Under the pieces are notes generated by a model that was not told where the DNA came from, did not search any database, and worked only from the letters and a program-made list of their open reading frames with translations. Made by a program: the position numbers and the translations under genes. Positions 26,972 to 35,823 of a DNA stretch of 64,000 nt are shown piece by piece. The DNA is from Marine Group I thaumarchaeote (GTDB lineage Archaea; Thermoproteota; Nitrososphaeria; Nitrososphaerales; Nitrosopumilaceae): NCBI GenBank assembly GCA_013390745.1, contig JACASX010000002.1, positions 62,001-126,000 of the forward strand, written 5' to 3'. Position 1 is the first letter of the stretch, and each line of letters opens with the position of its first letter.

Positions 26972-27616
26972 ATCAACAAACGCAATAGCCCTAACGGGCG
27001 AACCTGTGGCATTCTTCAATTTTAGCGGTAAAACTACAAGGTGAAATTTTGATGATTTTATTTTGTCCAGATTGGCTAAATTCTCAACAACCAACATTCC
27101 TTTTTTAGCAAAGATCTGATGAACAGAAAATTTAGAGTCCGTACCCAAATCAATACTTGGTGAATCAATGCCTACCAGACTGACCTTTTTTGATGCAAGA
27201 TATTTTGCAGCTGAAACTGAAAGTCCGGGGTTCTTTGTAAAGTAGTATTTTTTTTGTAAATTTCTCTGCCATCCCGTGTAGAAAATAACGGAAGAAAAAC
27301 CATCAATTTTTCCATGTTTTTTTTCAAATTTTTGAATGTCTGTTTTTGTTATAGAATCGCCACCATTTTTCTTAGATTTTATCAAAACCGCTTCTGACAC
27401 CAGTTTTTCGAGACTAATTTCGTGAATTTTTGCCCCTTTTTCTAGAAAATGGTGTGGTGCATCCATATGGGTTCCTGTATGTGTACTAAAAAACAGTAGT
27501 TCCAAATTGTAACTGTCATCTTTGATCTTTTCCCACGGAATAAAGTGTGGATGCGGAGAACCCGGAAAGACAGGAATCTTATCTGAGATTGTTAGTGTAA
27601 GATCTAAAATCTTCAT
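26942..27616 (-). CDS. Cyclase-family (kynurenine formamidase-like) metal hydrolase
   Basis: The 224-residue enzyme has the family metal-binding motif HTGTHMDAPHHF near residues 46-57 and the start DLTLTISDKIPVFPGSP. GIDSPSIDLGTDSKFSVHQIF is near 148-168. Members hydrolyse formylkynurenine or similar cyclic amides with divalent metal; the exact substrate is unknown. No tryptophan-degradation genes are visible nearby. It is a single gene with an upstream AT-rich promoter. Confidence 0.88.
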   Translation of the reverse strand: MKILDLTLTISDKIPVFPGSPHPHFIPWEKIKDDSYNLELLFFSTHTGTHMDAPHHFLEKGAKIHEISLEKLVSEAVLIKSKKNGGDSITKTDIQKFEKKHGKIDGFSSVIFYTGWQRNLQKKYYFTKNPGLSVSAAKYLASKKVSLVGIDSPSIDLGTDSKFSVHQIFAKKGMLVVENLANLDKIKSSKFHLVVLPLKLKNATGSPVRAIAFVDLIHKIRKHS

Positions 27617-27664
27617 AACAAAAAACCCACGATCTCTTAAATATCATTTTGCTAATTTTTAGTA

Positions 27665-27919
27665 TTGTCAACTTCGTACATCCTCATTAATTCTGATCTG
27701 GGAACTGACGAAGCAATAATTGAAAAAATCAAAGAAATCTTAGACGGTGAAAAAAACATACAATATGAAATTCAGGGCGTGTATGGAGTTTATGATATTG
27801 TTCTCAAACTGAGCTCAGACGACATCAATACTTTGAGGTCTACCATCACAAACAAGATTAGAAAAATTACCTCCGTTCAGTCAACGCTAACTATGATGGT
27901 TATAGAAGGGCAAGAATAA
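27665..27919 (+). CDS. Stand-alone Lrp/AsnC ligand-binding (RAM) domain protein
   Basis: The 84-residue protein is only the regulatory half of an Lrp/AsnC regulator: strand SYILINSDLG, helix DEAIIEKIKEIL, strand VYGVYDIVLKL, helix and strand STLTMMVIEGQ. No DNA-binding domain is present. Such proteins assemble with full Lrp subunits or act as amino-acid sensors. It begins with TTG. A paralogue lies at 53248. Confidence 0.85.
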   Translation: MSTSYILINSDLGTDEAIIEKIKEILDGEKNIQYEIQGVYGVYDIVLKLSSDDINTLRSTITNKIRKITSVQSTLTMMVIEGQE

Positions 27920-27951
27920 CCACTTCCTGGATTAAAACAAAACCAAATAAC

Positions 27952-28515
27952 ATGGACCCAAACAATTCATCAATTCAAAACACACTTGAACAAAACACAA
28001 CCAACATGATTTTCTATGAGGATTCTTTTGCAAAAACATCTTTTTTTACAAAGGAAATACCAAACTGGAAAACTCCCATATTTTATTTTGATTTTGATTT
28101 ACAATATACCGGTTTTGTAAATGCTGGAATCACACCACCACTCAAAAATCTAACAATGCTTTATCCAGAAAATGGCAGCTTGCGTGAAGACCTAAAATCT
28201 GTAATTGAGAAAATTTCAAAGACAAAATCACTTGTAATCATAGATTCGTTAAATGGATTTTTCAATCTTTTAGAGGGCAAAAAAGATGTTGGACGATTGG
28301 TTAATTCATTTTTGATGTTACTTGCTTCATCCGCAAAACATACTAAATCTACCGTAGTTTTGGGGATCTTGTCAAGACTGAACGATGAAGATAAGTGGGT
28401 TTTGTACAATACTGGAAGACATGTTATAGACAATGAGCATTTCACAAAAATCCAGCTAACTAGATCAGGAAATAGCATATCCACTAAAATATTAAATTCT
28501 GACAGCGCGTGTTAA
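27952..28515 (+). CDS. KaiC/RadA-like ATPase-fold protein without Walker A
   Basis: The 187-residue protein has a Walker B-like strand SLVIIDSLNGFFNLL near residues 94-108. A following helix and strand (TKSTVVLGILSRL) resemble the RecA/KaiC core. No GxxxxGKT motif is visible, so nucleotide binding is doubtful. It may be a degenerate, regulatory member of the superfamily. It follows the RAM-domain gene by 32 bp on the same strand. Confidence 0.6.
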   Translation: MDPNNSSIQNTLEQNTTNMIFYEDSFAKTSFFTKEIPNWKTPIFYFDFDLQYTGFVNAGITPPLKNLTMLYPENGSLREDLKSVIEKISKTKSLVIIDSLNGFFNLLEGKKDVGRLVNSFLMLLASSAKHTKSTVVLGILSRLNDEDKWVLYNTGRHVIDNEHFTKIQLTRSGNSISTKILNSDSAC

Positions 28516-28522
28516 CCATGCC

Positions 28523-28544
28523 TCATTCTATAAACTTAGAATGA
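28523..28544. terminator. Stem-loop after 27952-28515 gene
   Basis: An 8-bp perfect hairpin TCATTCTA / TAGAATGA with a 6-nt loop begins 8 nt after the stop. It lacks an adjacent T-run, so it may be a processing or stability element instead of a terminator. Confidence 0.45.
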
Positions 28545-28626
28545 CAAATATCTGCGATCATAATGAGAAACAGCGTTATGCTTTTTGGGGAAATTATATT
28601 AAGCATGGATTATTAGTTGAATTACA

Positions 28627-28926
28627 ATGCCAGTAGCAATATTACCAGACATCAGTGAACAGATGTGTATAGGATGTGCACTTTGTGTAGAAATCTGTAC
28701 AACTTTAGGACCTGATGTTTTAAGAGTAAAACCAGTAGAAGGCTGGAAACGAGGTAAAGCATTTGTATTTTATCCAGAGAGATGTATCTCAGACGGTGCA
28801 TGCATCGGTGTATGCCCAACAAAGGCAATCTTTTGGATGAGACCAATGGACTTTACTGTAGGTCAACCAGTACCACTTTACAAAAACTCAGTTTTCGTAA
28901 AAGGCTGGACTGAACTAATCGACTAA
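28627..28926 (+). CDS. Ferredoxin with one 4Fe-4S and one probable 3Fe-4S site
   Basis: The 99-residue protein has CIGCALCVEIC at residues 14-24 for a 4Fe-4S cluster. The second motif CISDGACIGVCP near 53-64 has C-x5-C-x3-CP with Asp, as in the 7Fe zinc-ferredoxins of Sulfolobales. Seven cysteines in all support a 3Fe-4S plus 4Fe-4S pair. It is a cytosolic electron carrier. TATA-like AATTATATTA lies about 30 nt upstream. Confidence 0.88.
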   Translation: MPVAILPDISEQMCIGCALCVEICTTLGPDVLRVKPVEGWKRGKAFVFYPERCISDGACIGVCPTKAIFWMRPMDFTVGQPVPLYKNSVFVKGWTELID

Positions 28927-28996
28927 ATCCACCCCTTTAACTTCTTTTTATTATTTGACTAACCAATCTTATATTACAAATTCCTTATTTTCTGCT

Positions 28997-29491
28997 ATGA
29001 CCATCTATGGTGATGTTTGGAGGAAGGTTCATGGAACGGTTACCGGAAGACCAGACAATTTTTCTTGGCTAATTGAAAACAAACTTGCTGGCAGTGCAAT
29101 TCCAACCTCAATCGATGAGGTAAAGTGGGTAATAGATCAAGGCATAAAGTCTATTGTTACTGTTAGAGAAGAACCACTTGACGATGAATGGGTTAAAGAA
29201 GTAAAATATCTTCATATCATGTCAAACGATATGGGCGTTCCTGAATTTGTTGATCTTGGTTCAACCGTGGATTTTATCCATAGTAGAATAACTAACAACG
29301 AACCAGTCATGGTTCATTGTCTTGCTGGTCTAGGAAGAACTGGAACCTTGTTAGCATGCTATCTTATAAAATACCAAAAAATGCCTGCTGACGAAGCTAT
29401 ACAAAAAATACGTGAAGAAAGACCAGGCTCGATTCAGTCATTTCCACAAGAGGAAATAATTTTTCAGTTCGCGAAATCTGTTCAAAGTTAG
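28997..29491 (+). CDS. Dual-specificity protein phosphatase (PTP superfamily)
   Basis: The 164-residue protein from the ATG at 28997 carries the catalytic loop VHCLAGLGRTGTL (C-x5-R), with the general-acid Asp probably in MSNDMGVPE. The fold resembles archaeal tyrosine/dual-specificity phosphatases. An upstream TTG (28955) would add 14 residues; a TATA-like TTTTTATTA at about 28945 fits the later start. Substrates unknown; the kinase at 7900 is not adjacent. Confidence 0.88.
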   Translation: MTIYGDVWRKVHGTVTGRPDNFSWLIENKLAGSAIPTSIDEVKWVIDQGIKSIVTVREEPLDDEWVKEVKYLHIMSNDMGVPEFVDLGSTVDFIHSRITNNEPVMVHCLAGLGRTGTLLACYLIKYQKMPADEAIQKIREERPGSIQSFPQEEIIFQFAKSVQS

Positions 29492-29492
29492 T

Positions 29493-29645
29493 TTATTCCG
29501 GAACTGATTCTGTTACAATCTTTCCATCCACTAATTTTATGTGAAGGAATTTATCTTCTTTAAAAACAAGCGTTATGCCACCATCCTTATCCGGATCTTG
29601 CACTTCAACAAGATCAGCCATTCTTATTCCATCAAACTTTACCAT
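29493..29645 (-). CDS. 50-residue protein, downstream member of tandem pair
   Basis: The 50-residue product begins MVKFDGIRMADLVEV and shares DPDKDGG, TLVFKEDKF, IKL.DGK with the neighbouring copy at 29650-29802. About half of the positions are identical. Likely a small beta-barrel. The ATG at 29645 lies four bases after the stop of the upstream copy. A longer open frame to 29690 runs into that copy and is not credible. Confidence 0.75.
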   Translation of the reverse strand: MVKFDGIRMADLVEVQDPDKDGGITLVFKEDKFLHIKLVDGKIVTESVPE

Positions 29646-29649
29646 ACAA

Positions 29650-29802
29650 TCACTCCGGAATTGAAATAGTAGACAGCTTGCCATCTTCAAGTTTGATAAA
29701 CATAAATCTATTATCTTTGAAAATTAGTGTAACACCGCCTTCTTTATCTGGTTCTTCCACTTCTAACAATGGTTGACCTAGCAAACCGTCGTATTTTGTC
29801 AT
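29650..29802 (-). CDS. 50-residue protein, upstream member of tandem pair
   Basis: ATG at 29802 opens 50 codons ending IPE-stop: TKYDGLLGQPLLEVEEPDKEG then GVTLIFKDNRFMFIKLEDGK. It is the paralogue of 29493-29645, equal in length, with the same PDK-x-GG core and PE end. Two such genes in a row, 4 bp apart, indicate a recent tandem duplication. Function unknown. Confidence 0.75.
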   Translation of the reverse strand: MTKYDGLLGQPLLEVEEPDKEGGVTLIFKDNRFMFIKLEDGKLSTISIPE

Positions 29803-29832
29803 AACAAGTTTTGAAAGTTCGTACTTATATCC

Positions 29833-30366
29833 CTAATTAATTTCGACTTCGATTTCTTCCGAATGTGTTTTTTCCTCATTTTTTTCAATGTAGGTGTGTT
29901 TGTTCCATGAGACGAAAACCTCCGCACTAATTTTGTGTTTTCCTTTTCCAAGCTCTGATGCACTTAAAATAACAGGTTCATCAAAATCAAACAACTCTTT
30001 TTGTACGTCTTCCTCCGTTAATTTTATAATTGGCTCGAAATTCTTTGCAACTTGAACCCAAATTCTTTTTTCTTTCACAGGGTTTACAAGCTTAGGATTC
30101 CTAGTCCAGAAAATCGATGCTTTTCTATAAGTGTCGATTGGCTTTACGATATCATGTTTTCTTAGTCCGCTGGAGACAAGCTTGATTCCATACTTTAGTT
30201 TGAATTGGTTATCATTCTTTTCGTACGCATCGGTCCAATTCTTTTCATTAAAAACATCACGCATTTCCCCGCTTAATGAAAATTTAACATTTAGAGTAAT
30301 ACTATCATCAACTGAATACGCATCCTTATCCTTAACCAAGATCAAGTTTGAAATTTCGCTAGCCAA
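29833..30366 (-). CDS. Hypothetical protein, immunoglobulin-like strands
   Basis: The 177-residue protein has a beta-rich pattern: ISNLILVKDKDAYSVDDSITLNVKFSL at the N-terminus and KHKISAEVFVSW near the C-terminus, like an Ig or bacterial-Ig fold. The middle is charged (VKEKRIWVQVAK). No signal peptide. It is divergent from rpo11 with only 49 bp between the start codons. Family not recognised. Confidence 0.65.
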   Translation of the reverse strand: MASEISNLILVKDKDAYSVDDSITLNVKFSLSGEMRDVFNEKNWTDAYEKNDNQFKLKYGIKLVSSGLRKHDIVKPIDTYRKASIFWTRNPKLVNPVKEKRIWVQVAKNFEPIIKLTEEDVQKELFDFDEPVILSASELGKGKHKISAEVFVSWNKHTYIEKNEEKTHSEEIEVEIN

Positions 30367-30415
30367 GTCTGTGCTTATAATGATTTATATCCACAATAAG
30401 TGGTTTTTCGCTTGG

Positions 30416-30685
30416 ATGGAAGTTCAGTTAAGGGATTTAACCAAAAAAGAGGCAAATTTATCAATATTTGGTGGAGATGCTGCTATCTTGAATGTTATAC
30501 AAGACGAATTACTGGAGAGTCCCGGCACCAAATTTGCAGGTGTGATAACTAAACATCCACTTACAGACGAAATATGGATGCGTGTGGTTTCTACCAATCC
30601 ACTAAAAGACATCATTAAAGCGACAAGTGCCGCAATCGAAGATACTGCCGAATTAAAAAAACTGTTAGTCTCTAAGATAGGGTAA
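30416..30685 (+). CDS. rpoL: DNA-directed RNA polymerase subunit Rpo11 (RpoL)
   Basis: The 89-residue protein pairs with Rpo3 to nucleate RNA polymerase assembly. MEVQLRDLTKKEANLSIFGGD, AAILNVIQDELLESPG, AGVITKHPLTDEIWMRV and the last helix follow the Rpo11 fold order. The ATG at 30416 lies about 28 nt after a TATA-like GATTTATATCC (30381-30391), so the transcript is probably leaderless. The longer frame to 30131 overlaps the opposite gene. It heads a group with tfs and pcn. Confidence 0.88.
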   Translation: MEVQLRDLTKKEANLSIFGGDAAILNVIQDELLESPGTKFAGVITKHPLTDEIWMRVVSTNPLKDIIKATSAAIEDTAELKKLLVSKIG

Positions 30686-30690
30686 ACTGA

Positions 30691-31014
30691 ATGGAATTTT
30701 GCCCTAATTGTGAAATACGACTAAAAAAAAACGATAGTGGATTACTTCATTGTCCAAAATGTCAATATCTCAAAGAAAAAACTGTTGAATCCGCTAAAGA
30801 AGAACTTGAAGAAGCTAACTCCGAACTTCTAGTTATGGGGGAGGATGACGTGAAGCAAGCAAAAGGATTAGAATCAACTATAAAGATTGATTGTGAAAAA
30901 TGTCATAACCAGGAAGGAGTCTGGTGGACTTTCCAAACACGCAGTGCAGACGAACCTGAAACTAAATTTTATAGGTGTACAAAATGTAACCACACTTGGC
31001 GAGACTACACATAA
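30691..31014 (+). CDS. tfs: Transcription elongation/cleavage factor TFS
   Basis: The 107-residue protein has an N-terminal zinc ribbon (CPNCEIRLKK, CPKCQYL) and a C-terminal ribbon (CEKCHNQEGVWW, CTKCNHTWRDYT). The catalytic loop between the C-terminal Cys pairs reads RSADEPETKFYRC, with the Asp-Glu pair that activates RNA cleavage in backtracked polymerase. Five bases after rpo11, so co-transcribed. Confidence 0.92.
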   Translation: MEFCPNCEIRLKKNDSGLLHCPKCQYLKEKTVESAKEELEEANSELLVMGEDDVKQAKGLESTIKIDCEKCHNQEGVWWTFQTRSADEPETKFYRCTKCNHTWRDYT

Positions 31015-31039
31015 CTTTTAACTTCGACATTATAATTAT

Positions 31040-31795
31040 TTGATTAAATTGGAATTTTCAGCTAAAACAAACACTTCTGATGAATGGAAGGCCATAATCT
31101 CTGCAATATCAACATTAGTTGAAGAAGCAACTTTTGAAGCAACAGTTGAAGGCATCTCATTTAGAGGAATGGATCCATCACATGTTGCGCTGATAGATAT
31201 TTCCTGGCCTAACTCTGCGTTTGAAAAATACAGTTGTGATAGCGACATAAAATTTGGGGTTCGCATAGACGAATTTTCTAAACTAATCAAACGAGCTGAA
31301 AAAAGCGAATCCATTGAAATCAATATATCGGAAGACAGCATGTTACACGTATCAATAGGGAAAAACAAAAAATACAAAATGAGATTAATTGAAAGTTCCG
31401 TCTCTGATACACCACTACCAAAAATTTCTTATGATTCTAAAATTGCTTTATCTTCAACAAGGTTTGATAAAATTTTAGGAGACATCGAGGTGGTCTCAGA
31501 TTATTTGTCAATAAAAACAACATCTGAAAATGTAGAATTCTCTGGAAAAGGAGATTCTGGAGAAGCCACCATAAATCTTGAAAAAGGCACAGAAGAATTA
31601 CAAGAAATCTCTGTAACTCAAGAAAGTACTGGTACATACAGCCTAGAATATCTTAATCCCATCGTAAAGGCGGTAGGTGGAACGGCAGGCTCAATAATAT
31701 GTGAATTTTCCAGCGCAAAACCATTACGAATTGAATTCAAGGTTACAAATATTGGAAGAATACACTTCTATCTGGCACCTCGTGTTGAAAGTTAA
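31040..31795 (+). CDS. pcn: DNA polymerase sliding clamp (PCNA)
   Basis: The 251-residue protein has two similar halves as in trimeric clamps. N-terminal half: ISAISTLVEEATFEATVEGISFRGMDPSHVALIDISWP. C-terminal half ends with RIEFKVTNIGRIHFYLAPRVES. PCNA tethers polymerases, FEN1 and ligase to DNA. TTG start at 31040 is the only one that keeps the first strand. It is within the rpo11-tfs group, an information-processing cluster. Confidence 0.93.
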   Translation: MIKLEFSAKTNTSDEWKAIISAISTLVEEATFEATVEGISFRGMDPSHVALIDISWPNSAFEKYSCDSDIKFGVRIDEFSKLIKRAEKSESIEINISEDSMLHVSIGKNKKYKMRLIESSVSDTPLPKISYDSKIALSSTRFDKILGDIEVVSDYLSIKTTSENVEFSGKGDSGEATINLEKGTEELQEISVTQESTGTYSLEYLNPIVKAVGGTAGSIICEFSSAKPLRIEFKVTNIGRIHFYLAPRVES

Positions 31796-31830
31796 CGAAT
31801 TTATTGATTAACTAAATCAGGTATACTACT

Positions 31831-33234
31831 TTGAAACTAGTGTTAAAATTCGGTGGAACATCACTCGCATCTTCTAAAGATATTATAGGTGTTGCAAAAA
31901 CTGTTGTTTCGTTTTCCAAAGCTAATGAGATTGTTGTAGTTTGCTCAGCAGTTGATGGGGTAACCGACGATCTCATCCTAATCTCAAGAATGATTGAGCA
32001 GAGAAAGAAAGATGCCGCCGCTAAAGTATTAGACGAATTAATCAAAAAACACAGAAAACTTGCTGATCAAACTATAAAAAATTCTACGATAAAAAAACAA
32101 CTGTTAGAAAAACTAAGTACTGACGTTTCCGAGCTGCAGGAACTGGTACGTGGACTTACATTATTGAAAGAAGTATCAGCCCGCTCGTTGGATTATTTGG
32201 TTTCTTTTGGTGAACGACTTTCGGACGATTTAGTGTCTTTTGCATTACAGGATCTTAAGAAAAAATCTACAGCATTGAACGGCAAAGAAGTTGGAATAGT
32301 TACTGATTCTAATTTTGGTGAATCAAGGCCATTAATGGATACTACCAGAATTCGCATTTCTAAGACACTAGGATCTTTGTTATCAAAAAAAATAATTCCT
32401 GTTGTGGGTGGTTTTACAGGCGCTGATCAGCATGGCAACATAACCACATTTGGTAGGGGTGGCTCAGATTACACTGCTACAATAATTGCTTCCTGCATAA
32501 ATGCAGATGAAGTTTGGTTAATGAGTGATGTTGACGGCTTGATGACTGCTGATCCTAAGATGGTAAAAAATGCCAAGCTACTCAAAGAGGTTTCATACGC
32601 TGAAGCAATAGAAATGGCACAGTTTGGCGCAAAACAAATCCATCCTAAAACCTTCGAACCATTACTGTCAAAAAAAATCCCCATGCGAATTAGAAGCACA
32701 TTTGATATAACGAATGATGGAACATTTGTAACCCCATCGCCCTCGACAGCAACCAAAAAAACTGTCAAATGCGTTTCTGCAATTCGAAACATAGGTTTGA
32801 TGGATCTAAGTGGGGGCATATTGTTTGCCGCGCCTGGCTCTGCAGCAAAAATATTCACAATTCTAGCAGAGAAAAACATTAACGTATTGATGGTTTCTTC
32901 CAACCCATCCGAGGCAAGCATCTCAATAATTGTCAAAAAACCAGATCTTGCAGAGGCTGTCAACGCACTTGAAATGAATCTGTTGGGAAAGATGGTTAAA
33001 AAAATTGAAGCGACACAAAATGCCTCAATAATAGCCGTTATTGGCTCAGGCATGAAAGGCACAGTAGGCGTAGCTGCCAAAGTGTTTTCTGCCGCACAAA
33101 AAAGAAACGTCAATGTAATGATGATAGCGCAGGGATCCTCAGAACTTAATCTGGCATTTGTTGTAAAGGACTCTGACTGCGAGTCTGTTATTCAATCACT
33201 TCATGAAGAATTCCAGCTGGATAAGATCAACTAA
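31831..33234 (+). CDS. Aspartate kinase
   Basis: The 467-residue enzyme phosphorylates aspartate, committing it to Lys, Thr and Met synthesis. Catalytic N-terminus KFGGTSLAS near residues 6-14, FGRGGSDYTATIIA near 208-221 and LMSDVDGLMTADPK near 230-243. Two ACT domains follow (about 310-460: GGILFAAPGSAAKIFTILAEKNIN, VAAKVFSAAQKRNVN), which confer feedback control. TTG start. No other pathway genes adjacent. Confidence 0.94.
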   Translation: MKLVLKFGGTSLASSKDIIGVAKTVVSFSKANEIVVVCSAVDGVTDDLILISRMIEQRKKDAAAKVLDELIKKHRKLADQTIKNSTIKKQLLEKLSTDVSELQELVRGLTLLKEVSARSLDYLVSFGERLSDDLVSFALQDLKKKSTALNGKEVGIVTDSNFGESRPLMDTTRIRISKTLGSLLSKKIIPVVGGFTGADQHGNITTFGRGGSDYTATIIASCINADEVWLMSDVDGLMTADPKMVKNAKLLKEVSYAEAIEMAQFGAKQIHPKTFEPLLSKKIPMRIRSTFDITNDGTFVTPSPSTATKKTVKCVSAIRNIGLMDLSGGILFAAPGSAAKIFTILAEKNINVLMVSSNPSEASISIIVKKPDLAEAVNALEMNLLGKMVKKIEATQNASIIAVIGSGMKGTVGVAAKVFSAAQKRNVNVMMIAQGSSELNLAFVVKDSDCESVIQSLHEEFQLDKIN

Positions 33235-33275
33235 ATGTTGAAAGAGATAAATTAATTGTAAATTCATTCAAGATT

Positions 33276-34064
33276 ATGGCTGGCAAGTTATACGTAGTAG
33301 GTGTTGGTCCAGGTCATCATGACCACATGACTTTTCGTGCAAAACAAGTAATTGAAGAAAGTGACACCATTGTTGGGTATTCTACATATGTAAATTTGGT
33401 TGAAGATCTAATTGATGGGAAAGATGTTTACAAATATGATATGACACAAGAAGTTGAGCGTGCACAACAATGTATCAAATCAGCTAAAGACGGAAAAATT
33501 GTTTCGTTAGTTTCTAGCGGAGATCCTGGAATTTATGGTATGGCAGGATTGATTTTTGAGATACTTGCAGAATCTGGCTGGGATCCTAAAACAGGACTAC
33601 AGGTAGAAATTGTACCAGGCGTTTCCGCACTAAACTCTTGTGCATCATTAATTGGTTCTCCATTAATGACAGACTTTGCAGTAGTAAGTATGAGTGATCT
33701 ACTTGTTCCTTGGGAAATAATTGTTAAAAGAGTAAAAGCTGCAGCAGTTGGAGATTATGTAATAGTAATTTACAACCCATCAAGCAAAAAAAGAATACAC
33801 CAATTACAGGACACCAGAAAACTTTTGTTGGAACACCGTTCCCCAAAAACACCTGTAGCAATCATCAAGGGCGCATATAGAGAATCTCAATCTATAGTTA
33901 TTACTGATCTAGAACACATGGAAGAGTATGCTGACAAGTTGGGCATGATAAGCACTGTTATTATTGGAAACTCGTCAACCTACAACTTTAACGATTTAAT
34001 GATAAATCCAAGAGGCTACAAATCAAAGTACAGTCTTCAGGCACAGCAAAAAATGCAGAACTAA
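33276..34064 (+). CDS. cobJ: Precorrin-3B C17-methyltransferase (CobJ/CbiH)
   Basis: The 262-residue tetrapyrrole methylase has LYVVGVGPGHHDHMT near residues 5-19, YSTYVNLVEDLI, and VSSGDPGIYGMAGL near 78-91, then IVPGVSALNSCASLIG. It methylates C17 during ring contraction of cobalamin. Together with cbiE (18639) it indicates corrin synthesis. The genes are scattered and not in one operon. Confidence 0.93.
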   Translation: MAGKLYVVGVGPGHHDHMTFRAKQVIEESDTIVGYSTYVNLVEDLIDGKDVYKYDMTQEVERAQQCIKSAKDGKIVSLVSSGDPGIYGMAGLIFEILAESGWDPKTGLQVEIVPGVSALNSCASLIGSPLMTDFAVVSMSDLLVPWEIIVKRVKAAAVGDYVIVIYNPSSKKRIHQLQDTRKLLLEHRSPKTPVAIIKGAYRESQSIVITDLEHMEEYADKLGMISTVIIGNSSTYNFNDLMINPRGYKSKYSLQAQQKMQN

Positions 34065-34065
34065 C

Positions 34066-35112
34066 CTAGTAACTATTTTTAATTAAATCAGACAGTTCAT
34101 CACTCAATGCCAATTGCTCCCTAATTGGAGACACAATCTTGACCAAAGATTCCCCAACAGCCTGCTTTAGGTCAGCAGGATGAAGCTTCTTTTGTGAAAA
34201 ATCAGACTCCAAGCTTTCAAAATTATTATAACTAACATTACCACCAAACTTTTCAGGTCGCTCAATAGATATGGCATCAAATTCATGAAATACTACATGC
34301 TTTGCAATTTCTAATATTGGATTGTTTTCTGTGACTCCTTCATCACAGAATCCCTTCTTAATTTTAGTTCTAATTTCATCATCTGAGTTGTGGACGAAAA
34401 CTCCAGCGTTGGGGTCAGACTTGCTCATCTTTACTACTTCACCATCGGGTTTTACTTCTGTTGGTTTGGTTAGACCAGGCAGTAATTTATGATGAACAGC
34501 TACCGGAACCTTCCATTTCATTTTTGGAAAAACGTCTTTAACCAACATGTGAATTTTTCTTTGATCCATTCCTGCATGCACTATATCCAAATCAAGCGAG
34601 TGTATGTCTGCTGCCTGCATTGCAGGATAGATGAGTTTTGCAAGATCAATCTTGTCATCCTTCTCCGACCTTCCCATTATGGTAAGCGTTCTCATGGTTC
34701 TAGCCAACGACATATGTTTTGCAATCTGTACAAGCTCAGACCAGTATTCTTTTTTGGAGTTATAAAGGTCAGTTCCTAAAACCACGTTTGCCTTAGGGCA
34801 AACCAATCTGAATGCATCCTCATAATATTTTGAAACTTTTCTAATAGTTTCAAAATTGCCTCCTAGCTTTTCATTTAACAAAGTGTGCCAGTCAGCCAAA
34901 AATACAGTACAATCAACACCTGCCTTTACAAAATCGTTAATCTTGAAGCCGGTGCTTATCAAACTACCAAGATGCAAGAAGCCAGAAATTTCTATACCAA
35001 TGTAGTGTTTTGGTTTTGAGTTTGTTTTGAATAACTCTAATAGCTCTTCCTGTGTTACCACTTCTTCTGTTGGCGGTCTTGAGACCAGACCAACTTTTTC
35101 AGTTACATCCAT
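34066..35112 (-). CDS. tyrS: Tyrosyl-tRNA synthetase
   Basis: The 348-residue class I enzyme has HIGH-like GFLHLGSL near residues 44-51 and KMSKSDPN near 228-235, and binds tyrosine via VFLADWH and related segments. The short length without a C-terminal S4 domain is the archaeal/eukaryotic form. Start ATG at 35112 preceded by AT-rich promoter. Convergent with cobJ, 1 bp apart. Confidence 0.92.
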   Translation of the reverse strand: MDVTEKVGLVSRPPTEEVVTQEELLELFKTNSKPKHYIGIEISGFLHLGSLISTGFKINDFVKAGVDCTVFLADWHTLLNEKLGGNFETIRKVSKYYEDAFRLVCPKANVVLGTDLYNSKKEYWSELVQIAKHMSLARTMRTLTIMGRSEKDDKIDLAKLIYPAMQAADIHSLDLDIVHAGMDQRKIHMLVKDVFPKMKWKVPVAVHHKLLPGLTKPTEVKPDGEVVKMSKSDPNAGVFVHNSDDEIRTKIKKGFCDEGVTENNPILEIAKHVVFHEFDAISIERPEKFGGNVSYNNFESLESDFSQKKLHPADLKQAVGESLVKIVSPIREQLALSDELSDLIKNSY

Positions 35113-35169
35113 TTTAATTGAATTTTTTCTGAAAGCCTATAAAGTTTGCAGATTACTGATAATCCTAAA

Positions 35170-35739
35170 TTATGATTCTAGTTCTTCTAAGGATTTTCTT
35201 GGTTTTGTGCTAAGATAGAATGCATGACCACTAATTAGAGTAGCAGCGAGCCACATCTTTGTTCCAAAAATTAGGTTCCACGGTCGCAGTACATCTGGAT
35301 ATTGCACCGTAAGCGCATCAATGTCTGGCGTCTGCCCACTCAAGATCATCTGTGAAGTAATTTCAGCATTCAATATTGTAAAAGTCCATAATACCTCATA
35401 CAAGCAAATTATAGTAAACCCTACTAACATTAGTTGAAGAAACCCCATTCTATAGGAGCGTAAATTGGCTGTCTTTTTCCAACCAATTCTGGAAACACAA
35501 TACCAACCTATTACTGTGGAGAAGAAGAGCCATGTTGAAAGATTTGCAAAGTTTTCAAACGGAACTTGGGTTTGGACCAGAATATCTCCCATGATGAACG
35601 TCCCTTCTTCGTTCCAGTCTTGTGTCATAGAGTAAATACCAAAGAATGTTATGGAACCCATTATTACCATACATGCATAGAAAACGTAGAGAAATACCTT
35701 ATACTGTCTGTCATGTTCCTGCAGATGCCGCCCTTTCAT
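35170..35739 (-). CDS. Four-span membrane protein, unknown
   Basis: The 189-residue protein has hydrophobic segments near residues 17-37, 64-83, 99-122 and 155-174. A short acidic loop (TQDWNEEGTF) and a longer loop (MILSGQTPDIDALTVQYPDVLRP) lie on the outside. Tryptophans are frequent at the interfaces. It is not similar in sequence to AmoC or other ammonia monooxygenase subunits I know. No known family. Confidence 0.7.
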   Translation of the reverse strand: MKGRHLQEHDRQYKVFLYVFYACMVIMGSITFFGIYSMTQDWNEEGTFIMGDILVQTQVPFENFANLSTWLFFSTVIGWYCVSRIGWKKTANLRSYRMGFLQLMLVGFTIICLYEVLWTFTILNAEITSQMILSGQTPDIDALTVQYPDVLRPWNLIFGTKMWLAATLISGHAFYLSTKPRKSLEELES

Positions 35740-35823
35740 TTACTGCGCTAGCAATAATCACTATAAAAACTCATAGAATTTCTCAATGAAATTTATTAAA
35801 GAAACAATTACCAAGTCCACTAA

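Noticed and set aside
30131-30415. N-terminal extension of rpo11
   Set aside because: It runs antisense through the 29833-30366 gene and the TATA box lies just before 30416.
35170-35739. Four-span membrane protein as AmoC
   Set aside because: Length is similar, but none of the AmoC segments I know are present.
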